Shown here one piece after another: positions 1 to 7,898 of a stretch of DNA of 64,000 nucleotides. A program made the translations under genes and the position numbers. This DNA is from Streptomyces sp. A 4/2. GTDB taxonomy: Bacteria > Actinomycetota > Actinomycetes > Streptomycetales > Streptomycetaceae. Each line of letters begins with the position of its first letter. The first letter of the stretch is position 1. The notes beneath the pieces are model-generated. The model was given only the letters and a program-made list of their open reading frames with translations. It was not told the DNA's origin and searched no databases. The stretch is taken from the NCBI RefSeq assembly GCF_940670765.1, contig NZ_CALNVW010000035.1, forward strand, positions 1-64,000, given 5' to 3'.

Positions 1-57
1 GGTCGTGTCCGGCCTGCCTACGGGCCTACGCGCCCACGGGCCTGCCGGGCCACGGAC

Positions 58-1902
58 CTACGGGCGGAAGCGGATCACGCTCGGGTCGTGGTCGCTGTTC
101 TGGTCCGCGAACTCCGCGTTGATGTGGACGATGTCCAGGTTGTAGTCCTTGACCGCCGGGCTCACCAGGATCTGGTCGAGTATCTGCGAGTTGCCCTGGT
201 AGACGTACGAGTAGCGCTCGTTCTTCGGCAGTGAGTACGCCGTCGCCGACAGGACCTTGCCGTCGGTGAGGATCTTCGCGGTGTCGGAGAACTCGAAGTC
301 GTTCAGGTCGCCGAGCACGACGACCTCCGCGTTCTTCTGGACCGAACGGATCTTCTTCACAAAGGAGTTCACGGCCTTGGCCTGCTCGTGGCGGGCCGTC
401 TCGGAGCTGCGCGTGGGCGGCTGGTACTGGGAGTCCAGCGCCTGGTCGCCGCCCTTCGACCCGAAGTGGTTCGCGACCAGGAAGACCTGCTTGCCACGGA
501 AGGTGAACTCCCCGGCGAGCGGCTTGCGGCTGTTGTTCCAGGCCGGGTCGGCCGGGTCGATGCGGCCGGGGGAGTACGTCAGTGCCGGCTTGCCGCTCTT
601 CGACACGACATCGGTCGCGTTGGTCGCGGTGCCGCCCGCGCGGTCGGTGAAGCCGACCCGGTCCGGGTTGTAGAGGAAGCCCTGACGGATGTTGCCGCCG
701 GGCTCACCGCCGTCGGCGAGGTCCACCGGGTCGATGGAGCGCCATGCGTACCGGGGGCCGCCCGCCGCGACGATCGCGTCGATGAACTTGCCGACGGTCA
801 CATCGGCGGCGACCACACCGTCGTTCTTGGCGCCGTCGTTGTCCTGGACCTCCTCGATCGCCACGATGTCGGGCGACGCCAGGTGGTCGACGATGCCGGC
901 CGCGAGCTTGTCGAACTTGCTCTGCGGGTCCGTCGGGTCCAGGTTCTCCACGTTGTACGTGGCGACCGCCAGCTCGTCCTTCTTCTGCTTGCGCGTGACC
1001 TCGGGCTCGGTGCGGCCCGCCTTGACGGTGCCCAGTTGGCGGGCGGCGACCGTGTACGTGCCCGCGTACTGGTTGTAGTCCAGCGGACCCTCGGTCGTCC
1101 CGGTCAGCGAGTCCCCGACGTTCGCCACCGGGAAGGCCCCGGCGGCGGCCGGGGCCAGCGACTGGATCATCAGACGCCCGGTGTTCTGCGAGGTGTACGA
1201 GTTGTAGAGGGTGCCGCCGCGCGGAGTGGGGCGCTCGTTCGGCTTCACGGTGACCCACAGCTCGTGGTACGCGTCGGTGGCGCCGGTCACGCGCGAGGTG
1301 CCGATGCGGACGTTCATGCCCTCCAGCGACTCGTAGAGGTCGAGGGCGTACTTCTTCGGCCGCAGGGTCAGGCCGTTGATGCTGCCGCCGGCCGCCTTGT
1401 CACCGGCCGGGGCGAAGGCGCCGGGGACCGAGCGGGAGTCGATCACCACGGCCGCCGGTACCGCGTTGCCGTGCGAGACGACGGTCACGGTCGGCTTGCC
1501 GAGCTCGGTGACCGACTGGTTCCCGGAGGAGGCTCCGCCGGGAACGTACTCGTCGACCGTGGCGGAGACCGTCACCGCGTCGCCCACGGCGACGGTCGGC
1601 GCGGAACTGGTGAAGACGAAGACGCCCTCGCTGGTCGCGGGGTCGGCGTCGGGGTGCGGGTCCTGGAACCAGAAGCCCTTGGAGCCGGACGTACGGACAC
1701 CCGTCACGATGCCGGGCACATCGGCCACCGCCTGCCCGGCCAGCGGGGAGACGCGGGTGGTGCCCTGGATGTCGTGGATCCGGACCCCGGCGGCGCCGGC
1801 CGACGCGGAGGTGGTGACGAGCAGACCGGCGGCGAGAGCGGCCGTGACCACGGCCGCCACGGCCGTCGATCTGTTGACGGAGAACGAGGGAACAGCAGGC
1901 AT
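58..1902 (-). CDS. Secreted endonuclease/exonuclease/phosphatase-family nuclease
   Basis: A 614-residue exported protein of the ExeM/NucH type, expected to degrade extracellular nucleic acid. The start at 1902 is chosen because a CGGAG ribosome site sits just upstream and a signal peptide follows (hydrophobic run at about residues 15-37, ending ASAGA). The middle carries an OB-like nuclease-associated region. The C-terminal half is an EEP fold: YNVEN near residue 316, EEVQDN, NHFGSKGG, GDLNDF at about 531 and SDHDPS at about 603 supply the usual metal and catalytic Asn/Asp/His residues. No anchor motif is seen at the C-terminus, so release into the medium is inferred. It is divergent from the gene at 2148. 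Confidence 0.88.
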   Translation of the reverse strand: MPAVPSFSVNRSTAVAAVVTAALAAGLLVTTSASAGAAGVRIHDIQGTTRVSPLAGQAVADVPGIVTGVRTSGSKGFWFQDPHPDADPATSEGVFVFTSSAPTVAVGDAVTVSATVDEYVPGGASSGNQSVTELGKPTVTVVSHGNAVPAAVVIDSRSVPGAFAPAGDKAAGGSINGLTLRPKKYALDLYESLEGMNVRIGTSRVTGATDAYHELWVTVKPNERPTPRGGTLYNSYTSQNTGRLMIQSLAPAAAGAFPVANVGDSLTGTTEGPLDYNQYAGTYTVAARQLGTVKAGRTEPEVTRKQKKDELAVATYNVENLDPTDPQSKFDKLAAGIVDHLASPDIVAIEEVQDNDGAKNDGVVAADVTVGKFIDAIVAAGGPRYAWRSIDPVDLADGGEPGGNIRQGFLYNPDRVGFTDRAGGTATNATDVVSKSGKPALTYSPGRIDPADPAWNNSRKPLAGEFTFRGKQVFLVANHFGSKGGDQALDSQYQPPTRSSETARHEQAKAVNSFVKKIRSVQKNAEVVVLGDLNDFEFSDTAKILTDGKVLSATAYSLPKNERYSYVYQGNSQILDQILVSPAVKDYNLDIVHINAEFADQNSDHDPSVIRFRP

Positions 1903-2147
1903 GACGGAACTCCGGGGGTGAGGGTCGAACGGAGGCGCAGAGCGAGGTTCTACGCGCGTCAATCTCTTGCGTGCGCAGGGGAGTTGTCAAGGGTCGGCAG
2001 GTGGACGAAACCTGACGAGTACATGAACCGGGCTGCATGGGTCGAAATGCGTCTACGCTGGGGCGCGCCCGAACCGAATGCAGTAACCGAATGCCCGAAG
2101 ACCGTGCCCGCAGCGCCGGTCGGCCTCAGTCCCGAGGAGAACCACCG

Positions 2148-3620
2148 ATGTCCGGAGACCGCCCCACCCTGCCGCCGGTGCGGCTGAACTCCGACGCGGA
2201 GCTCGCCCGTGACGCGCTGGCGTCCCCGCTCTTCGCGCGCGCCGTCCGGCTCGCCCGCTGGGCCGGACCTGCCACCCGCGTCGGCGCCGGCGGCGAGCTC
2301 GTCGACGAGCAACTGCCCGCGGCTGCCAGGGAGCTCGGCCTGGAGGCGGACGACGACGGCGCAGCCTGGGCGAGCGAGGCCTGGCGCCTGGCCGTCGACA
2401 CCGGCCTCGTCGAGATCGAGGAGCCCGAGGAGGCAGAGGGGGAGGAGGACGGTGAGGGAACCGCCGCTCCCGGCGAGAACCTGGAACTGATCACTTCCGG
2501 GAGCCCCCAGGAGATCCTCGCGCTCTGGCTGGACGGTCTGGAGACCGTGCACGCCGACGCGATCGCCCCGCAGTTCGACGACTTCGCCGATCTGGTGGGC
2601 GAGGACGGCGAGATCGACTTCGACAAACTGGAGTGGGACCCGGAGGAGGAGGCCGACTTCCTCGACGGTGTCCTGGGGAATCTCTATCTGCTCACCGTGG
2701 CGGAGAGCGGCCCGGCGGACACCCCCGTGCCGCTGCCCGCGCTCGCCGCCTCGATGATCGTTCCCGATGACATGGGCGAGCCGACGGACGGTGTGCTGGA
2801 GCAGGTGTCCGAGGCGATGATGCGCCTCGACGACCAGTTCCGGCTGCTGGAGCCGATCGGGCTCGTCGAGTACCAGCCGGTCGACGAAGCGCTGATGGCG
2901 GAGGAGCCCGAGGATCCGGCGGAACCGGAGGCCGTGGACCCCGCGCTCGACGAGGAGGACGTCTCCCGGTACGGAATGGTCCGGCTCACCCCGCTCGGTC
3001 TGTACGGGATCCGTGCCCGGATGCTGGATGCCGGTGTCGACGCGCCCGCGGTCGGGGAACTGGCGGACAAGGACGCGGGCGCGCTGCTCGACGCCGTCGG
3101 GCACTTCCCGGAGACGGCGGCCCGTGCCGAGACCGTCCTGTGGCTGAACGGCCGCGAACCGGCCACCGCGGCACGGGAGTTGCTGGTCGCGGCGCGGGGC
3201 GTCGACCAGGGTGCGCCGCTGCGGCGGCTGCACTGTCAGCAGGCGCTCTCGCTGGTGGCCGACGAGGCCGCGGAGCACGAGGTGCGTGCGGTGCTCGACG
3301 ACGCGGAACTGGGCGGGCTGGCCCGGGTCTGGCTCGCGGAGCGCGGCTCGGTGGACGTGCCGGCGCCGCCGGAGTCGATGATCTTCTGGCTGGCGATCGA
3401 CACGCTCGCCGCACAGCTGGACGCGGACGGTGAGGTCGAGGAGCTACAGGGGCTCGTCGAGGGACTGACCGGGCAGCACAGCGGGTTCTTCGATGCCGCC
3501 TGGCGGGTGGACCACCCGGCGACGGCCGAGGTGCTGGAGGCGATGGGCAGGCTGCACCCGGACAAGAAGGCGGCGAAGGACGCCCGCAAGGCGGCCTTCA
3601 AGGCGCGGTCGCGGGCCTGA
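2148..3620 (+). CDS. Conserved helical-repeat protein of unknown function (paralogue of 58783-60189)
   Basis: A 490-residue soluble acidic protein. ATG 2148 is preceded by GAGGAGA at a good distance. No enzyme motif or signal peptide is visible. The N-terminus has an ARLARWAG-like block and a GLVE block. The middle has acidic low-complexity stretches (residues about 90-110 and 250-265). The C-terminus ends in a basic helix after HPATAEVLEAMGRLHPDK. The same blocks occur in the 468-residue protein at 58783-60189, including HPRTVQVLVALAAAHPD near its end, so the two are distant paralogues. A helical, possibly HEAT-like, scaffold is inferred from the Ala/Leu periodicity. A strong hairpin follows the stop. 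Function unknown. Confidence 0.85.
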   Translation: MSGDRPTLPPVRLNSDAELARDALASPLFARAVRLARWAGPATRVGAGGELVDEQLPAAARELGLEADDDGAAWASEAWRLAVDTGLVEIEEPEEAEGEEDGEGTAAPGENLELITSGSPQEILALWLDGLETVHADAIAPQFDDFADLVGEDGEIDFDKLEWDPEEEADFLDGVLGNLYLLTVAESGPADTPVPLPALAASMIVPDDMGEPTDGVLEQVSEAMMRLDDQFRLLEPIGLVEYQPVDEALMAEEPEDPAEPEAVDPALDEEDVSRYGMVRLTPLGLYGIRARMLDAGVDAPAVGELADKDAGALLDAVGHFPETAARAETVLWLNGREPATAARELLVAARGVDQGAPLRRLHCQQALSLVADEAAEHEVRAVLDDAELGGLARVWLAERGSVDVPAPPESMIFWLAIDTLAAQLDADGEVEELQGLVEGLTGQHSGFFDAAWRVDHPATAEVLEAMGRLHPDKKAAKDARKAAFKARSRA

Positions 3621-3629
3621 GAGCCGCGG

Positions 3630-3662
3630 GAGCCGTCCCGCCGGTGGCGCGGGACGGCTCCA
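3630..3662 (+). terminator. Intrinsic terminator-like hairpin after the 2148 gene
   Basis: A perfect 13-bp stem (3630-3642 with 3650-3662) and 7-nt loop begins 10 nt after the stop codon. There is no T-run, as is common in Streptomyces. Confidence 0.7.
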
Positions 3663-3728
3663 TGACGTGTCATGGCAGGGGAGGGCCGTCGGTGAGGACC
3701 GGGCGGCCGTCGTGGGGACGTCGGGAAT

Positions 3729-3853
3729 CCCACGGGCCGAATGCCATGGGCTCCATCCCACGAGCCCGGTCCCGCGGGCCGAATCCCACGGACCCGGTCC
3801 CACGGGCCGAATCCACGGGCCCGGTCCCACGGGCCGAATCCCATGGGGCGTAC
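3729..3853. repeat. 14-bp tandem repeat array, about nine copies
   Basis: Units of 14 bp follow one another: CCCACGGGCCGAAT at 3729, 3799 and 3826 exactly, with variants CCCACGAGCCCGGT (3757), CCCGCGGGCCGAAT (3771), CCCACGGACCCGGT (3785), a 13-bp unit at 3813 and CCCATGGGGCGTAC (3840). The GAAT- and CGGT-ending forms roughly alternate. Because 14 is not a multiple of three, the apparent repetitive peptides in several frames are by-products. The array lies in the 400-bp gap before the small gene at 4021. Confidence 0.8.
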
Positions 3854-4020
3854 GCCTTCCGCGCCGTACGCGGATATCCGGACACCCGCCGTCCCGTTCG
3901 CGATCAACGGCTCCCGGTGCCGCCGGAACCGTTGGTCCTGCCGCCGTGATCCGGTGTCCGGAGGCCGGCCGGCGGGACAGACATGGCGTGAGAGGGGCTC
4001 GCGGGCGCATACTGAGAGCA
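3854..4020. other. Rest of the 3621-4020 intergenic region
   Basis: Beyond the hairpin at 3630 and the repeat array, this end of the gap should hold the promoter of the small gene at 4021. I see no convincing -35/-10 pair and no further gene. The only recognisable signal is a GAGAG ribosome-site-like run just before the ATG. Confidence 0.4.
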
Positions 4021-4251
4021 ATGACTAAGTCAGCCGGATCCCGGCGCCACCTGCCCTCCAGTCCCTTCAACCGCCCGGCCCAAGCTGCCGCACCGATCGA
4101 GATCTTCGACGTGGGAGACCGGGTTTCGCATGATCAGTTCGGGCTCGGAAGAGTCATCGGAATCGAGGGCGACAACGACGCAGTGCTCATCGACTTCTCC
4201 GGGCGTCAGGGGAGGATTCTCAGCCCTTACGCCAAGCTGACCAAGCTCTGA
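4021..4251 (+). CDS. Small SH3-like (CarD/Tudor-resembling) conserved protein
   Basis: A 76-residue protein. ATG 4021 follows a GAGAG run. Residues 1-27 are basic and probably disordered. Residues 28-76 contain GDRVSHDQFGLGRVIGI, a hallmark of short beta-barrel modules that bind nucleic acid or RNA polymerase (compare the C-terminal Tudor-like domain of UvrD/PcrA helicases and the CarD N-domain). A role as a small nucleic-acid or polymerase-binding protein is inferred only. It stands alone, with a long upstream gap. Confidence 0.75.
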   Translation: MTKSAGSRRHLPSSPFNRPAQAAAPIEIFDVGDRVSHDQFGLGRVIGIEGDNDAVLIDFSGRQGRILSPYAKLTKL

Positions 4252-4267
4252 GCCCCGCGAGGACCGG

Positions 4268-4618
4268 TCAGTTACGGGCCGGGCGCCTGCCCTTGATCAT
4301 GAGGGCGGCGACCGGGACCGTACACACAGTGATCAATGCTCCCGCGAGGAAGGCGCTGGTCGCGCCCTCGGCGAGCACGGTGTGAGGTGACCCGGTGGCA
4401 TGCCGGGTCGCCGTTCCGTACACCGTCACCAGGACGGACAGCCCGCGTGTGCCGCCGCTCAGCCACCGCAGGGTCCGGAGCAGTCCGGCGGCCGACCCTG
4501 CCTCGCGTGGCTGGATTCCGGTGAGGGTCGTCGCGTTCAGCGGCATGAGGCCCAGACCTACCCCGAGTCCCCGCAGCAACATCGGCCCCAGTAGCCCGGC
4601 GGCGTACCCTCCGGCCGG
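4268..4618 (-). pseudogene. C-terminal remnant of a DHA2-type MFS drug exporter
   Basis: About 115 residues in one frame match the last helices of 14-TM EmrB/QacA exporters (LLRGLGVGLGLMPLN, then QPREAGSAAGLLRTLRWLSGG and a final hydrophobic segment). A complete member is about 480-520 residues, so three quarters is missing. No start with a ribosome site precedes the homologous part; upstream sequence belongs to the tetR promoter region. TetR genes usually sit divergent from such pumps, so the pump was probably deleted and the regulator kept. Confidence 0.6.
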
Positions 4619-4724
4619 GCTCGGCCGGGACAGCCGGCACTCACTGCCCGCGGACAAGCAGGGGATTCCTCCGTTCGACGCTCGGTACGATGCGGGGGAC
4701 GTCCCGGTTCGCGAGGAGCAGCTG

Positions 4725-5306
4725 ATGCCGAAGCCGATGCGGGCCGATGCGCGCCGCAATTACGAACGCCTTCTGAAGGAGGCGGCCCGCGCTTTCGCGG
4801 AGCGGGGAGCCGATGCGTCCCTGGACGACATCGCGAAGCGTGCGGGGGTCGGATCGGGCACGCTCTACCGGCATTTCCCCACCCGGCAGGACCTGCTCGA
4901 AGGGGTCTATGTCGAGAGCATCGACGAACTTGCCGACCAGGCCGTCGAGTTCGGCGCGTCGGCGAGGGCGCCGGGTGACGCGCTGGCCGACTGGCTGCAG
5001 AAGCTGGCCGAGCAGATGATTCATCTCCGCGGTCTCAAGGCGCTGTTGGGCGCGGCGATGACCGACGGCACCTCACCGGTGATCTCGGACTGCGGTGGCC
5101 GCCTCAAGGAGACTGCGGGCGACCTCCTCGCCGCGGCGCAGCGGGCCGGCGCGGTGCGCGCGGATCTGAGGACCACGGAGATGCTGCGGCTCACGCATGC
5201 GGTGGCCACGGCGACGGAACTCGGTACGGGAGAGCCGGGTGAGGTCCGCCGCTATCTGGCGCTGATGACGGAGGGGATCAACGCGGGACCGCGTGACGTG
5301 GCATGA
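4725..5306 (+). CDS. TetR-family transcriptional regulator
   Basis: A 193-residue repressor-type protein. ATG 4725 follows GAGGAG. The N-terminal helix-turn-helix spans about residues 9-55, with the signature SLDDIAKRAGVGSGTLYRHF. The rest is an all-helical ligand domain typical of TetR proteins near efflux pumps. It lies divergent from the exporter remnant at 4268-4618, which was probably its target. Its stop overlaps the start of the next gene by 4 nt (ATGA), so the two are translated together. Confidence 0.88.
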   Translation: MPKPMRADARRNYERLLKEAARAFAERGADASLDDIAKRAGVGSGTLYRHFPTRQDLLEGVYVESIDELADQAVEFGASARAPGDALADWLQKLAEQMIHLRGLKALLGAAMTDGTSPVISDCGGRLKETAGDLLAAAQRAGAVRADLRTTEMLRLTHAVATATELGTGEPGEVRRYLALMTEGINAGPRDVA

Positions 5307-5515
5307 GCGAGGAAGAGCCGGAGCCGCTGCCCGAAACCGTGCAGGAGGGCCGCCGCCCGGTGCTCTGCCGGATGTGCGGCAGGGCGCTGACGGGCCGCGC
5401 CTCGCGGCGCACCGGACTGGGCCCGGCCTGTGACGCGAAACTGCATCCCGCGCGGCCGGAGATCCGGTCCCGCCGCCACGAGGTGGACCAGGACCCGCTG
5501 CCCGGCGTCGAGTGA
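5303..5515 (+). CDS. Small zinc-ribbon protein (DUF6011-like)
   Basis: A 70-residue protein with CRMCGRAL near residue 22 and GLGPACDAKL near residue 38, giving three cysteines in a treble-clef-like arrangement. It resembles the short actinobacterial zinc-ribbon proteins grouped as DUF6011. Its ATG overlaps the tetR stop by 4 nt. Function unknown; a structural zinc site is inferred from the spacing. Confidence 0.75.
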   Translation: MSEEEPEPLPETVQEGRRPVLCRMCGRALTGRASRRTGLGPACDAKLHPARPEIRSRRHEVDQDPLPGVE

Positions 5516-5558
5516 GCCGGGCAGGGATCCGGGGAGCGCTCGGGGATTCCCGCCCCGC

Positions 5559-5714
5559 TCAGGCCGCGGGCTCGATCCCGCCCTGTATGGCGGCGGCCCA
5601 CTCCACGAGCAGGATCTCGTAGTCCTCCGACGGCCACTCGCCGTCCGCCGGCTGGGCGTCGACGAGCCTGCGGATGGCGTCGTTGGCCTCGGAGGCGGAA
5701 GAAGTGGTGGGCAT
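5559..5714 (-). CDS. Small acidic protein, 51 residues
   Basis: Minus-strand reading frame from ATG 5714 to TGA 5559, beginning MPTTSSASEANDAIRR and containing DGEWPSEDYEILLVEW. Nearly every third codon position is G or C, as in neighbouring genes, which supports translation. No domain is recognised. It is convergent with the zinc-ribbon gene and lies downstream of the hxlR-type gene on the same strand. The ribosome site is weak. Confidence 0.6.
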   Translation of the reverse strand: MPTTSSASEANDAIRRLVDAQPADGEWPSEDYEILLVEWAAAIQGGIEPAA

Positions 5715-5901
5715 GCGAACAAGGCTACGGCCTGCCACTGACAGTGAACCCTCATTTGCGCGTGGTGTCGGTCACGTGTTCCGCGAAGGGGCGTGGTATC
5801 GGTCACGTGTGCCGGGTGTCACGTCGCCTGCCAGGGCTAACACCTCTCTGTGGAGACCGAGTTCGAGCCTGTGGGGTTGCCTGCGGGCGGTGCGATCCAG
5901 C

Positions 5902-6531
5902 TCACTCCGGGCCGGTTCCGAGCGGCGGTCGCGCGGGCTGGAGCGTGTCCAGCCGGACGCGTCCGTCGCGTACCGCGTCGGTCAGCGAGAGCCCGCCCCC
6001 GCTGATCGCGATGCAGGTGTCGGCGTCGAGGGTGAGCCGGGCGTCGGGGCGGTCGGCGGGGCCGTCGCCGTAGAGGGGTTCGCCGCCGTCGGTGCGCACA
6101 TGGAACACCCCTTCGTCCAGGTGGACTTCGACCACCCCGGCGCCCAGGCCGTCCAGGTGCCGCACCAGCGGGACGGCGAACCAGTGCGCGCGCAGCGCGT
6201 CGGTCGGCCGCCGTTCGGTCAGCGCGGGGGTGCCCCAGTCGGCCAGTGCGGTGAGCACCGGCAGCAACTCGCGCCCCCGTGCGGTGAGTTCGTACACGGT
6301 CGCGGCGCCGGGCGGCGGCAGTCGGCGGCGGGTCGCCAGCTCCTCGCGCTCCATGTCCTTCAGCCGTGAGGCGAGTACGTCCGTACTGACGCCCGGCAGA
6401 TCGGCGTGGAGGTCGGTGTAGCGGCGGGGGCCCGCCAGGAGTTCGCGGACGATCAGCAGGGTCCACCGGTCCCCGACGGCGTCGAGAGCACGGGCGGCGG
6501 CGCAGTACTGGTCGTAACTTCGGCGTGGCAT
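5902..6531 (-). CDS. HxlR-family transcriptional regulator with C-terminal ligand-like domain
   Basis: A 209-residue regulator. ATG 6531 (MPRRSYDQYC) is chosen because the HxlR-family N-terminal Cys and the ALDAVGDRWTLLIVREL winged-helix core follow directly; further upstream only a TTG is available. Residues about 10-105 are the HxlR domain. Residues about 110-200 resemble the SCP2-like domain often fused to it (VRTDGGEPLYGDGPADRPDA). It is divergent from the aminotransferase at 6620, and a palindrome lies between them. Confidence 0.85.
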   Translation of the reverse strand: MPRRSYDQYCAAARALDAVGDRWTLLIVRELLAGPRRYTDLHADLPGVSTDVLASRLKDMEREELATRRRLPPPGAATVYELTARGRELLPVLTALADWGTPALTERRPTDALRAHWFAVPLVRHLDGLGAGVVEVHLDEGVFHVRTDGGEPLYGDGPADRPDARLTLDADTCIAISGGGLSLTDAVRDGRVRLDTLQPARPPLGTGPE

Positions 6532-6572
6532 GCGACGCAGTCTAGACAAGAAGTTGGACTTTCCAAGCTGTG

Positions 6573-6589
6573 ACTTGGTAAAACCAAGT
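6573..6589. promoter_or_regulatory. Candidate HxlR operator, perfect 7-3-7 palindrome
   Basis: ACTTGGTAAAACCAAGT is a perfect inverted repeat in the 88-bp gap between the divergent hxlR-type and alaA-like genes. A second imperfect copy (AAGTTGGACTTTCCAAGC, from 6551) lies next to it. Position and AT-rich spacer fit HxlR/MarR-type operators. Confidence 0.55.
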
Positions 6590-6619
6590 GAAGCAAGTGA
6601 GACCTGGGAGGGTCACGGC

Positions 6620-7831
6620 ATGGAGTTCCGCCAGTCGAACAAATTGAGTGAGGTCTGCTACGAGATCCGGGGCCCGGTGATCGAACACGCCAACGCGCTG
6701 GAGGAGGCAGGCCACAGCGTGCTGCGCCTGAACACCGGTAACCCCGCGCTCTTCGGCTTCGAGGCGCCGGAGGGGATCGTCCAGGACATGATCAGGATGC
6801 TGCCCCAGGCCCACGGGTACACCGACTCCAGGGGGATCCTCTCCGCCCGCCGCGCCGTCGCCCAGCGCTACCAGGCGCTCGGGCTCGCCGAGGTCTCCGT
6901 CGACGACATCTTCCTCGGCAACGGGGTCTCCGAACTCATCTCGATGGCGGTCCAGGCGCTGCTGGAGGACGGGGACGAAGTCCTCATCCCCGCACCCGAC
7001 TTCCCGCTCTGGACGGCCGTCACCACGCTGGCCGGCGGCAAGGCCGTGCACTACATGTGCGACGAGTCCGCGGACTGGTACCCGGACCTCGACGACATGG
7101 CGTCGAAGATCACCGACCGCACGAAGGCCCTGGTGATCATCAACCCCAACAACCCCACCGGGGCGGTCTATCCGCGGGAGATCATCGAGGGCATGCTCGA
7201 TCTCGCCCGCCGCCACGGGCTGATGGTCTTCGCCGACGAGATCTACGACCAGATCGTCTACGACGACGCCGTCCACCACAGCGCGGCGGCCCTCGCGCCC
7301 GATCTGGTCGTCCTGACCTTCAGCGGTCTGTCGAAGTCCTACCGCGTCGCGGGCTTCCGCTCCGGCTGGCTGGTCGTCACCGGGCCGAAGCAGCACGCGA
7401 AGAGCTACCTGGAGGGGCTGACGATGCTCGCCTCCATGCGGCTGTGCCCCAACGCTCCCGCGCAGTACGCCATTCAGGCCGCGCTGGGCGGCCGTCAGTC
7501 CATCCGTGACCTGACGGTCCCGGGGGGCAGGCTGTACGAACAGCGCGACACGGCGTGGGAGAAGCTCAACGAGATCCCGGGCGTGTCCTGTGTGAAGCCG
7601 AAGGGCGCGCTGTACGCGTTCCCGCGCCTCGACCCGAAGGTCCACAAGATCCACGACGACGAGAAGTTCGTACTGGACCTGCTGCTCCGGGAGAAGATCC
7701 AGGTCGTCCAGGGCACCGGCTTCAACTGGCCGCGCCCCGACCACTTCCGGATCCTGACCCTCCCGTACGCCGACGACCTCGACGCGGCGATCAGCCGCAT
7801 CGGCCGCTTCCTGAACGGGTACCGGCAGTGA
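6620..7831 (+). CDS. alaA: Alanine-synthesising pyridoxal-phosphate aminotransferase (AlaA type)
   Basis: A 403-residue fold-type I aminotransferase, matching the usual length of E. coli AlaA (YfbQ), which makes alanine from pyruvate and glutamate. ATG 6620 follows GGGAGGG. Seen: N-terminal IRGPV, LNTGNPALFGF near residue 40, NPNNPTGAVYP near 175, DEIYDQIVYDD, and SGLSKSYRVAGFRSGW near 240 carrying the Schiff-base lysine. It is divergent from the HxlR regulator, whose candidate operator lies immediately upstream, so control by that regulator is likely. Confidence 0.88.
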   Translation: MEFRQSNKLSEVCYEIRGPVIEHANALEEAGHSVLRLNTGNPALFGFEAPEGIVQDMIRMLPQAHGYTDSRGILSARRAVAQRYQALGLAEVSVDDIFLGNGVSELISMAVQALLEDGDEVLIPAPDFPLWTAVTTLAGGKAVHYMCDESADWYPDLDDMASKITDRTKALVIINPNNPTGAVYPREIIEGMLDLARRHGLMVFADEIYDQIVYDDAVHHSAAALAPDLVVLTFSGLSKSYRVAGFRSGWLVVTGPKQHAKSYLEGLTMLASMRLCPNAPAQYAIQAALGGRQSIRDLTVPGGRLYEQRDTAWEKLNEIPGVSCVKPKGALYAFPRLDPKVHKIHDDEKFVLDLLLREKIQVVQGTGFNWPRPDHFRILTLPYADDLDAAISRIGRFLNGYRQ

Positions 7832-7838
7832 TCCCGTG

Positions 7839-7888
7839 CGGCGCGGAAGCGGGGGCCGGAGCGGCGCGGCCCCGGCCTCCGCGGCGCT
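7839..7888. terminator. Imperfect GC-rich hairpin between convergent genes
   Basis: GCGGAAGCGGGGGCC pairs with GGCCCCGGCCTCCGC with two mismatches. It lies in the 67-bp gap between the convergent aminotransferase and TerD genes and could serve both. Confidence 0.45.
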
Positions 7889-7898
7889 CCGCCCGGTC

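Noticed and set aside
1..57. CCTACGGGC-type short repeats at the left edge as a repeat array
   Set aside because: Only two or three imperfect copies are visible and the window ends there, so it cannot be judged.
3236..4021. A minus-strand frame with repeated GPWDRARGFGPWD-like peptide
   Set aside because: The peptide is produced by the 14-bp DNA repeat, whose length shifts the frame each unit. The rest overlaps the end of the 2148 gene.
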